Positions 8,111 to 13,859 of a stretch of DNA of 26,140 nucleotides are shown in pieces. The position numbers were made by a program, and so were the translations under genes. The stretch spans positions 1 to 26,140 of the forward strand of contig CANRHG010000005.1 in assembly GCA_947630385.1 (NCBI GenBank). Direction: 5' to 3'. This DNA is from an uncultured Eubacteriaceae bacterium (GTDB lineage: Bacteria; Bacillota; Clostridia; Eubacteriales; Eubacteriaceae). The notes under the pieces were generated by a model, which had not been told where the DNA came from, made no database searches, and was given only the letters and a program-made list of their open reading frames with translations. How positions within the stretch are numbered: position 1 is the first letter of the stretch; each line of letters opens with the position of its first letter.

Positions 8111-8144
8111 CGCCATCTTTTAATTCCGGAATCAAAAGATGGCG
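8111..8144 (-). promoter_or_regulatory. Strong hairpin (attenuator-like) in leader of oxidoreductase gene
   Basis: CGCCATCTTTT (8111-8121) and AAAAGATGGCG (8134-8144) form a perfect 11-bp stem, with TTCCGGAA in the loop. On the minus strand it follows the mini-ORF stop directly and precedes a T-rich stretch and the gene's ribosome site. Placement suggests an attenuator or insulating terminator; no proof. Confidence 0.55.
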
Positions 8145-8145
8145 T

Positions 8146-8166
8146 CATTTATTTCCTGGCTTCATT
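8146..8166 (-). CDS. Possible 6-codon leader peptide (MKPGNK)
   Basis: On the minus strand, TAGGAGGA with 5-base spacing precedes ATG AAG CCA GGA AAT AAA TGA. The ribosome site is stronger than that of the real gene downstream, and the stop abuts the 11-bp hairpin at 8111-8144. This is the geometry of a translated leader that controls a downstream hairpin. It could equally be the remnant of a deleted gene. No amino acid run is present that would point to a sensed amino acid. Confidence 0.35.
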
Positions 8167-8187
8167 GTAGTCCTCCTAAAGAGTAAA

Positions 8188-8201
8188 TGTAAGCGCTCAC
8201 T
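8188..8201. promoter_or_regulatory. LacI-family/cre-like operator
   Basis: TGTAAGCGCTCACT is a near-perfect palindrome around AGCGCT. It differs from the catabolite-responsive element consensus TGWNANCGNTNWCA by one base and also fits LacI/GalR-type operators. It is 20-odd bases upstream of the mini-ORF ribosome site and would control the oxidoreductase-VOC operon. The regulator gene is not in the window. Confidence 0.45.
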
Positions 8202-8512
8202 TAATCTTGTTCTTTTGATGAACTCGTCGTATTAGAGGTTCTATCCTTGTGAAAAAGACCTTCAATATTCATTTTTCACACCGCGGGTAGCTTTCTAAAG
8301 GGAGTACACCTCATATCAGAAAACTCTGATTGATCTACGCTCTGTCATCTGTATCCTAGACTCTTACTTACGCCCTTTTTGGCCTTGACTCGCTAGTCAT
8401 CTCCAGTTTCCGTGGTAGGGAGTAGATCGATTAAGTTGTTACTTATTATTTAACCTTTAAAGTCGGAATTAAACAAGCCTTTTAAAAATTTTTATCTAAA
8501 TTGTCTGAAAAA
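8202..8512. other. Long non-coding stretch with inverted repeats
   Basis: There is no intact reading frame. Visible structures are TGTGAAAAA/TTTTTCACA (8248-8256 with 8272-8280, 9 bp), ATCAGA/TCTGAT (8315-8320 with 8325-8330), TGACT/AGTCA around a 4-base loop at about 8386-8400, and a long-range pairing of 8328-8338 with 8422-8432 (11 pairs, two of them G-U if the plus strand is transcribed). It may be a structured leader of the minus operon, an independent RNA or decayed DNA. I recognise no known riboswitch or T-box. Confidence 0.35.
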
Positions 8513-9997
8513 TCACTGGTCGGCTTCTTCTTTTAAGTGTTCTTCGACGTATTTGACGACATCGGTCTTACCGACGCGGTTGATTCCGGAGTGTTCAATA
8601 TCAAAACCGGGATTGATTTCATAGCCGAGCTTTTCGCTCATGACGGCCGCGACCCGAGCTCTACAGAAAGTACCCTGGCACCAGCCCATCCCGGCACGGG
8701 TCCTGCGCTTGATCCCGTCAAAGGTCGTAACGGGAATGCCGCGGTCCATCGCGTCGTCGATCGTAGCACGGCTTACCTGCTCGCAGCGGCAAACGTAACA
8801 GTTCGGATCGCTCAGCGGCAGCTCGACCTTCTTCATCGCTTCACCCATCGGTTCTAGGATCTTGCGTTCGATCGTGGGTTTGCGGTTCGGATCAAAATCC
8901 GGATTTTCTTCGAGCTTTAGACCGGCTTTGGGAAGGATTTCGTTTACGACCATTTGCGCGATGGCCGGAGAAGAGGTAAGACCCGGCGACTGGATCCCCG
9001 CGCAGTTGATAAAGCCCGGAACGACTTTACTTTCTTCGATGATAAAGTCATCGGTCGAGGATACGGCCCGAACGCCCGTGAAACTGCGGATGAACTGCTT
9101 GATGTTGAGCTTATCGGTCGTTAGCAGGGCTTCCTTGAAGATCCTAAAGAGGCGTTCTTCGTGGGTATCGCGGCTGGCTTCTTCTTCGTTGATCGCGTCC
9201 GGCCCAAGCAGGAGGTTACCGTGATAGGTCGGGGTGACGAGGATCCCTTTACCCATCTTCGTTGGCATCTGGAAGAGGACGTTGTTGATGAGCTCGCCCG
9301 TGCCCCTTACCATGAGCAGGTACTGGCCCGAACGGGGCGTGATCGTAAAGGAATCGTCACCGGCCAGTTCCGAGACAAAGGCCGAATTGATACCGGCGCA
9401 GTTGACGACGTATTTGGTCGGAAGCACCCGTTCTTTGTCGCACAAAACGTCAAAGCCGTCTTCGGTGGCGTTGATGCCAATGACGGGGCATTCCAAGAAG
9501 AGTTCGACTCCATTGTGGATCGCGTTTTCCATCATGGCGATGGCCATTTCATAAGGCGAGGTGATCCCGGCGCCTTCGCAGTAGAGGGCGTATTTGACGT
9601 CCGGATTGACCTGGGGTTCGAGTTTCATGATCTCATCGTGATCGATGATCGAAATATCATCCAGACCGTTTAGTTTCCCGTTTTCAAGCAGCTTTTGGAG
9701 CTCTTCTTTCTGGTCTTCGTCAAAGGCTAAGACCAGCGAGCCGATCGGGTCGAACCCGAAGTGCAGTTCATCGTCGAGTTTCTGGTACTGCTTACGGCCC
9801 TGATAACAGAGCCGTCCCTTTAGTTTGCTGTGGGCTTCCGCGTAACCGCCGTGGACGATGGCCGAATTAGCCTTGGTCGCTCCCTGGGCGACGTCGTTGC
9901 TTTGTTCAACGACCGCAACTTTGAGTTTATATTTGCTGAGTTCACGCGCTATCGAAGTCCCGATAATTCCGGCTCCGATGATTACCACATCGTACAT
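8513..9997 (-). CDS. GlpA-like FAD-dependent oxidoreductase with C-terminal [2Fe-2S] (BFD-like) domain
   Basis: The protein is 494 aa. Residues 4-20 (VVIIGAGIIGTSIAREL) form the FAD-binding GxGxxG motif. VEQSNDVAQGATKANSAIVHGGY resembles DAO/GlpA-type glycerol-3-phosphate dehydrogenases. The C-terminal part (about 400-455) has CYVCRCEQV and GMGWCQGTFCRARV, the cysteine arrangement of a BFD-like [2Fe-2S] domain. It probably oxidises glycerol 3-phosphate or a related 2-hydroxy acid and passes electrons on. In anaerobic Gram-positives such genes often sit beside a second flavoprotein and a DUF1667 gene; here it stands alone. The AAAGGAG site lies 7 bases before ATG. L-2-hydroxyglutarate oxidase-like activity is an alternative. 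Confidence 0.87.
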   Translation of the reverse strand: MYDVVIIGAGIIGTSIARELSKYKLKVAVVEQSNDVAQGATKANSAIVHGGYAEAHSKLKGRLCYQGRKQYQKLDDELHFGFDPIGSLVLAFDEDQKEELQKLLENGKLNGLDDISIIDHDEIMKLEPQVNPDVKYALYCEGAGITSPYEMAIAMMENAIHNGVELFLECPVIGINATEDGFDVLCDKERVLPTKYVVNCAGINSAFVSELAGDDSFTITPRSGQYLLMVRGTGELINNVLFQMPTKMGKGILVTPTYHGNLLLGPDAINEEEASRDTHEERLFRIFKEALLTTDKLNIKQFIRSFTGVRAVSSTDDFIIEESKVVPGFINCAGIQSPGLTSSPAIAQMVVNEILPKAGLKLEENPDFDPNRKPTIERKILEPMGEAMKKVELPLSDPNCYVCRCEQVSRATIDDAMDRGIPVTTFDGIKRRTRAGMGWCQGTFCRARVAAVMSEKLGYEINPGFDIEHSGINRVGKTDVVKYVEEHLKEEADQ

Positions 9998-10023
9998 TGG
10001 CGTCTCCTTTGTAATCGTTTTAA

Positions 10024-10051
10024 ATTATCGTAAAATACATACCCAAAACAA
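10024..10051 (-). promoter_or_regulatory. Candidate promoter of the FAD oxidoreductase gene
   Basis: On the minus strand this is TTGTTT (10051-10046), 16 bases and GATAAT (10029-10024), about 26 bases before ATG. It is a reasonable but not strong match. An inverted repeat, CTAGTTAAAG (10055-10064) with CTTTAACTAG (10139-10148), lies directly upstream and could be an operator pair. Confidence 0.35.
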
Positions 10052-10140
10052 GCCCTAGTTAAAGTCGGATATTTAAAAGGGTTCACTAGATTTCGGATTC
10101 ACTAAAATTAAAACTTAAATTTTCAAATTTAAACGTCTCT

Positions 10141-10560
10141 TTAACTAGTGTGCGTCCGACTTGTACTATTTACCACCGTTCCTAATTTGTAAGTATCGAG
10201 CTGTCTAATTAGTACTACGGTGTTTCTATATCCATTATTACTTAGAACTGTCGCAAAAACTTAAGACGGCTCAAATCCCCCGTCAGCGTTATGTAGATTC
10301 TTGAGTAGCCGTCTGTCTCTGTTTCCTAAATAATGATATTCATCATAGCTATCGTCAATCTTAGACAAGCCTCAGGAGTGATCAACATCGAGATTCCCAG
10401 AATAACTACAGTCTTCATATTTTAATGATTCTTCTATACTACACTTTTTAAATCTTCCTGACTTACGTATCTACAATCCGAGCTTTACTAACTCTCTTAA
10501 GCATTCCTTGTTCCGAAAATAATAGTAATCCACTGTCTTGCCCTCGGAAAAACAGCGTAT
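10141..10560 (-). pseudogene. Possible decayed gene or structured RNA
   Basis: One minus-strand frame runs through the whole stretch, interrupted only by TAG (about 10473), TGA (about 10374) and TAA (about 10263), and ends at TAA (10143). Segments read like protein, for example KIDDSYDEYHYLGNRD. No family is recognised and no intact start is visible. The same stretch contains a strong stem, AGACGGC-TCAA (10264-10274) with TTGA-(3-base bulge)-GCCGTCT (10301-10314), which fits an RNA instead. Both readings stay open. Confidence 0.25.
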
Positions 10561-10581
10561 TTAATCTATAATATTTTTTAA

Positions 10582-11307
10582 TTACCGTTCTGCGCCACCT
10601 TTTTCTTTTATGTAATTAAGCAAAAAACTAAATCTCCAAAAAAAAGAAACGGATTCTAAATAATGAGAAGCCTTAATTTCACACAAATCTAAAAATACTT
10701 TGTCTTGCTCTGTCACTTTATTTCTTTTTAATATTTCATTGATTTCTTTAACCATGTATATTGGCTTCTCCTCCATGAAGGTGTAGGGATATAATGCATC
10801 TTTTATCCTGTAATCTAATTCTTCTTTAACTCTTGAATCATGGCTATACAAATAAAGTTTAGTTAATTTAATTATTCTTAATGTAGCTAACCAGCTGTCT
10901 TTCTTACTTGACGAAGTTAAATTTAAAAGGGAAAAGACTAAAAACTGATAGGCGGTGTAAAACGTGATAAATCTTATTATCTGTTCATAGCAGTATCTCT
11001 GCATGTTGTTTATATTCACTGGGTTTAATACTTCAGTTAAGACTAGAAATAATCCACAAACAGCAAAAACTTCTATTAAATAAAGTCCAATTTGCTCCAT
11101 ATTTTTTAAAAACTGCAGCTTTTTATCTTTTCCTGATGCATGAAAAATAGATTCCACTATCAACTTAAAATCACTCCAAAATTCAGATGGAAAGATCTGC
11201 CACCAAGGCTTTTTTTCGTATACACTAGTTTCCAAGCTAGCACTAATTACTACGATTAAAAACAATCCAAATATTATTACAACTAATCCGACTATTAAAA
11301 ACAACAT
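10582..11307 (-). CDS. Predicted membrane protein of unknown function
   Basis: The start is placed at ATG 11307 (MLFLIVGLVVIIFGLFLIVV), which has AAAGGA 6 bases upstream, giving 241 aa. The frame extends to a TTG at 11358 without a clear ribosome site. An N-terminal hydrophobic segment (1-24) is followed by a polar loop with PWWQIFPSEFW, a second segment near 75-95 (LYLIEVFAVCGLFLVLTEVL), a third near 115-135 (ITFYTAYQFLVFSLLNL), and a charged cytoplasmic-looking C-terminal half rich in Lys and Glu. No family is recognised. It is isolated between two long gene-less stretches and is AT-rich like the island genes, so it may be accessory cargo. Confidence 0.65.
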   Translation of the reverse strand: MLFLIVGLVVIIFGLFLIVVISASLETSVYEKKPWWQIFPSEFWSDFKLIVESIFHASGKDKKLQFLKNMEQIGLYLIEVFAVCGLFLVLTEVLNPVNINNMQRYCYEQIIRFITFYTAYQFLVFSLLNLTSSSKKDSWLATLRIIKLTKLYLYSHDSRVKEELDYRIKDALYPYTFMEEKPIYMVKEINEILKRNKVTEQDKVFLDLCEIKASHYLESVSFFWRFSFLLNYIKEKGGAER

Positions 11308-11358
11308 TTTTAATCCTTTAACTTTTCCAATGATCTTTAAAGCTGCCTTCGGCTTCAA

Positions 11359-12125
11359 CTAATTACAAACTCGTCACGGTCTACTTCCGTAGAGTTTCCG
11401 CACTTGTTGACTAAAAATAGACATCTTTCTTCATCACGTAGAAACCGTAGATATTATAATAAATAAGCATTATGTCTTCTTCTCTACTGCTCACATTTCT
11501 AGCTCGTCCATAATCTACTCCAAGCCGTCCTGATGACAGACTGTAAAGAGATCGTGATCTTCTTTATATTCCTTCCACGATTCATGGATTTTATCCTAAC
11601 TCTTTTGATCTACAATGAATATGACAATCTCTTTATAGCTCTTCCGTATTTGTCGAGCTATGATTTTCCTAACTTAGCCCAGATCTTGTCACTTTCTTCT
11701 TCAGCGTATTCTAGGTATGGTTCATTTTCTGCTCCTTTTCTTCATCTTCTCATTCCGGTTAGCAGATCCATTCTCTCATATAGTTAAATACTATTTAGGC
11801 TAAAACGATAATGGCCTTATCTTTAGTTATCTTCTCTACTTTAGCGGCCTTCGACAAATCTTAGCATCAGATAAAACTTCTTCTAAGTATTTCGTTTATA
11901 TGCGTCTCGATTTCCTAGACGGTGTTTCTGCGATTTATTCACTGTAAGAATTCGTTCGGAGATATTTCATCGATGTTTTCTCTTATAAGTTTTTGATTTT
12001 TTATTACAACTCTAATCTTCTTTTGCTTAACTTTACTTTGTTATTCTTTTATATAGAAACATCATACCGAGTTTATCTTCAAGTTCCCGCAAGGTCTCTT
12101 TAATTTTTTTTCAGAAAATTTCAAA
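11359..12125 (-). other. Long gene-less stretch, probably decayed minus-strand coding DNA
   Basis: No intact gene is seen over about 770 bases. The minus strand is purine-rich and contains short protein-like tracts broken by stops and frame changes, such as KETLRELEDKLGM (about 12103-12063) and HESWKEYKEDHDLFTVCHQDGL (about 11586-11521). A plus-strand frame at 11533-11787 looks like a shadow of this purine bias. No family can be named. It ends at the tRNA-Arg promoter. Confidence 0.3.
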
Positions 12126-12131
12126 AAGTAC

Positions 12132-12159
12132 TTGTATAAATTGTAAAACATGGTATAAT
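12132..12159 (+). promoter_or_regulatory. tRNA-Arg promoter
   Basis: TTGTAT (12132-12137), 16 bases and a perfect TATAAT (12154-12159), 14 bases before the mature tRNA 5' end. Confidence 0.7.
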
Positions 12160-12173
12160 AATTATTCGGTTAA

Positions 12174-12250
12174 GCGCTATTGGCTCAGCTGGATAGAGCG
12201 TCCGGCTACGGACCGGAAGGCCAGGGGTTCGAATCCTCTATAGCGCGCCA
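12174..12250 (+). tRNA. tRNA-Arg, anticodon ACG
   Basis: The 77-base cloverleaf has acceptor GCGCTAT/ATAGCGC, D arm GCTC/GAGC, anticodon arm TCCGG/CCGGA with loop CTACGGA (anticodon ACG, read as ICG for CGN codons), T arm AGGGG/CCTCT with TTCGAAT, discriminator G and encoded CCA. It marks the switch from minus-strand housekeeping genes to the AT-rich plus-strand accessory cluster, and tRNA 3' ends are frequent integration sites. No second copy of its 3' end is visible in the window. Confidence 0.96.
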
Positions 12251-12261
12251 TTTTGATAATA

Positions 12262-12333
12262 ATCGTAGAAATACGAAAGATATATGCGCATTTACGTGCG
12301 AAAATACGAGAAAGACGAAAGATACGTTCTATA
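12262..12333. repeat. Imperfect short repeats downstream of tRNA-Arg
   Basis: The motif AAATACGA(G)AAAGA(TA/CG) recurs: AAATACGAAAGATA near 12269, then AAATACGAGAAAGACGAAAGATACG near 12303. TACG/CGAAA units are spaced irregularly between. Such arrays can be integrase arm or core sites next to a tRNA attachment site, or degraded sequence. There is no gene between 12251 and 12425. Confidence 0.35.
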
Positions 12334-12425
12334 AATCTCCCTATGTTTTTGTACGCTTGCAGCAAATTCGCAGCAATATAAAAAAAGGAAGTTTTAATTT
12401 TCACAATTTTATATTGACTATTTAG

Positions 12426-12449
12426 AAGAGCCTGAGGGCTCTTTTTTTG
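12426..12449 (+). terminator. Rho-independent terminator of the tRNA-Arg transcript
   Basis: AAGAGCC (12426-12432) pairs with GGCTCTT (12437-12443) around a TGAG loop, followed by a run of Ts to 12448. Confidence 0.85.
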
Positions 12450-12473
12450 TATCTAAAAGACTGTAAACTGCAG

Positions 12474-12501
12474 TTGAAAGCTTAATCAAATCGGGTAAAA
12501 T
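12474..12501 (+). promoter_or_regulatory. Promoter of the toxin-antitoxin operon
   Basis: TTGAAA (12474-12479), 16 bases and TAAAAT (12496-12501), 22 bases before the antitoxin ATG. It immediately follows the tRNA terminator. Confidence 0.6.
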
Positions 12502-12522
12502 GTTAAGTACGGAGGTAGGAAT

Positions 12523-12699
12523 ATGAAAAAAGATAAAAACTCTCCATACTATCTTGAAAAGTATGATGATTATAATGATGACGGCTTTTACAATGAAGAA
12601 AATATTAAAAGTCTATTAAAAGCTATGGAACAATTTAAAAATGGTAGAGGAATAAAGTTAGACATAGATGAAGTCCTCAAAGAGCACGGAATGGTCTGA
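12523..12699 (+). CDS. Putative antitoxin of a YoeB-type toxin-antitoxin pair
   Basis: This 58-aa acidic protein starts MKKDKNSPYYLEKYDDYNDD and ends LDIDEVLKEHGMV. GGAGG lies 7-8 bases before ATG. It precedes and overlaps (32 bases, other frame) a clear YoeB/Txe-like toxin, which is the standard antitoxin-toxin order. It lacks the usual full-length YefM/Phd N-terminal DNA-binding domain (such antitoxins are near 80-90 aa); only a short toxin-neutralising helix seems likely. Whether it represses its own promoter is therefore open. Identification rests on position and size, not on a recognised family. Confidence 0.65.
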   Translation: MKKDKNSPYYLEKYDDYNDDGFYNEENIKSLLKAMEQFKNGRGIKLDIDEVLKEHGMV

Positions 12700-12949
12700 C
12701 CGGGCCGTTAGTGAGCTCTTCGAATACATCGATTTAAATGAAAAAAAGAATCTAGATAAAGTCAGGAGTTTTATCAAGCAGCTTCGTCGTGACCCAGTTG
12801 CTTTTGCGATGGGAAGTGAGCGGTTAAAAGGAGAATTATCTGGATTCTATAGTAGAAGAATAAATAAGAAAGATCGTTTTGTCTTCAGTCTTAGAACTGA
12901 AGGAAATGAACCTAATATCTTTATCGCTTCGATAAAAAATCATTATTAA
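12668..12949 (+). CDS. YoeB/Txe family toxin (RelE superfamily mRNA interferase)
   Basis: This 93-aa basic protein has the YoeB layout: WSDRAVSELFEYI near the N-terminus, GSERLKGELSGFYSRRINKKDRFVFSL in the centre and the C-terminal NHY. Glu51, the arginines at 63-64 and 70, and His92-Tyr93 match the catalytic residues known for YoeB, a ribosome-dependent mRNase that cleaves at the A site and inhibits growth. The start overlaps the antitoxin gene. A strong terminator follows at 12956. Such pairs often stabilise islands and flank defence genes. Confidence 0.88.
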   Translation: MKSSKSTEWSDRAVSELFEYIDLNEKKNLDKVRSFIKQLRRDPVAFAMGSERLKGELSGFYSRRINKKDRFVFSLRTEGNEPNIFIASIKNHY

Positions 12950-12955
12950 AAGCAT

Positions 12956-12989
12956 AGCCGGAAGAATCCTAAATTCTTCTGGCTTTTTT
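12956..12989 (+). terminator. Rho-independent terminator of toxin-antitoxin operon
   Basis: A 12-pair stem (12956-12967 with 12973-12984, one G-U pair) with a 5-base loop, followed by TTTTTT. It insulates the pair from the genes downstream. 12990-13187 shows no further gene. Confidence 0.9.
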
Positions 12990-13187
12990 ATTATGGCTTA
13001 GGAGATTACAGAAATCTTGAAATAAATGATAAGCCGTCAATATTTTTAATAAACTTACAATAACTGTGACTTTAATAGAATGTGAATATGCGTTTTTTAG
13101 AGTAAGAGGATCCTTTTTTATTTATTAGGTTAATTGTAAAGCAAACCAACCTTTTGTCTACTAAACCAATTTTCAGAAAACAAAATC

Positions 13188-13577
13188 ATGAATTTTTCAA
13201 AATTACTTAAAATTACACTTAAAGAGCAAGGTATGACGGGAAAAGAGCTTAGCGAATTAACCGGAATTTCACAATCAATGATTTCAAATTATCGAAACGG
13301 CGTAGATCCCTCGGACGAGGCAAAATATAAGATCCTCGATGTTCTAGGACTCAAGGATCCTGAGCTAGAATTACAAAGAAAGGCAAAGAAGTACTCAGTA
13401 GCTCAAGCGGCCATGCTTCTTGAAATGTCTCAGGAATCGGTGAGAATCGCTCTTCAGCGGGATATGTTCAACCCGCAAATTGGCCTTGCTATACCACATC
13501 CAGGCGGAACCTATACCTATGAAATTTTTAAGGATCGGCTTGACGGTTATATAGCAGCAAAAGATATATCTAATTAA
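13188..13577 (+). CDS. Two-domain helix-turn-helix DNA-binding protein
   Basis: This is a 129-aa protein. Residues about 5-55 are an XRE/Cro-type helix-turn-helix (MTGKELSELTGISQSMISNYRNGV). Residues about 68-125 look like a second DNA-binding unit (YSVAQAAMLLEMSQESVRIALQR), similar from memory to small phage- or ICE-borne excisionase/CII-like proteins, ending in TYEIFKDRLDGYI. It probably regulates transcription, and since it directly precedes the defence cluster on the same strand, that cluster is the obvious candidate target. No good ribosome site is seen before ATG, so expression may be weak or the transcript leaderless. A 280-base gap separates it from the next gene. Confidence 0.72.
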   Translation: MNFSKLLKITLKEQGMTGKELSELTGISQSMISNYRNGVDPSDEAKYKILDVLGLKDPELELQRKAKKYSVAQAAMLLEMSQESVRIALQRDMFNPQIGLAIPHPGGTYTYEIFKDRLDGYIAAKDISN

Positions 13578-13859
13578 ATTGATCTTTCTCTGTAATCAAG
13601 TTGTCCTTGTCATGAGGTACACTTTATCTTTGTCTCCTATATCATAATTTATCTTCTAAAGAGCCGAGTCAGTTATAAGTTCTTTTTACGATCTGTTTTC
13701 AAGAGATTTATTCCTTTAAATACAGTCTTTCTTATTTCGGAAAATAATTGTAAAATTTTCTTATTCACGATAATAACAATTAAAAAGAAAATATAAAGCT
13801 AAAGAATAAGGAGCTTCTACGTTGGTAAGAATTGAGCGAAGAAAGGAGTTTATAAAAAG
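13578..13859. promoter_or_regulatory. Gap upstream of the phosphorothioation cluster (probable promoter region)
   Basis: It has no intact gene. A weak promoter may lie at 13748-13774 (TTGTAA, 15 bases, GATAAT). A short frame begins at TTG 13822 after AAGGAG (13808-13813), runs 20 codons and overlaps the next gene's ATG in another frame, so it could be a coupled upstream peptide. I see no clear operator. Confidence 0.3.

Noticed and set aside
8073..8135. Longer N-terminus for the Gfo/Idh/MocA protein
   Set aside because: It would start at TTG inside a strong hairpin, and the Rossmann motif begins right at the TTG at 8072, which has its own ribosome site.
8281..8310. T-box-like sequence (CCCGCGG) on the minus strand
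   Set aside because: The conserved T-box core and specifier stem cannot be found, and the downstream gene is not an amino-acid gene.
9161..9673. Plus-strand 170-codon frame opposite the FAD oxidoreductase
   Set aside because: It is an antisense shadow of a well-supported gene, with no ribosome site or recognisable domain.
11533..11787. Plus-strand frame of 84 codons
   Set aside because: It has no ribosome site, low-complexity Ser/Leu/Phe composition, and lies opposite purine-rich minus-strand tracts; it looks like a shadow.
12177..12425. Open frames on both strands over the tRNA-Arg gene
   Set aside because: They are artefacts of the tRNA and its flank; the cloverleaf and its own promoter explain the region.
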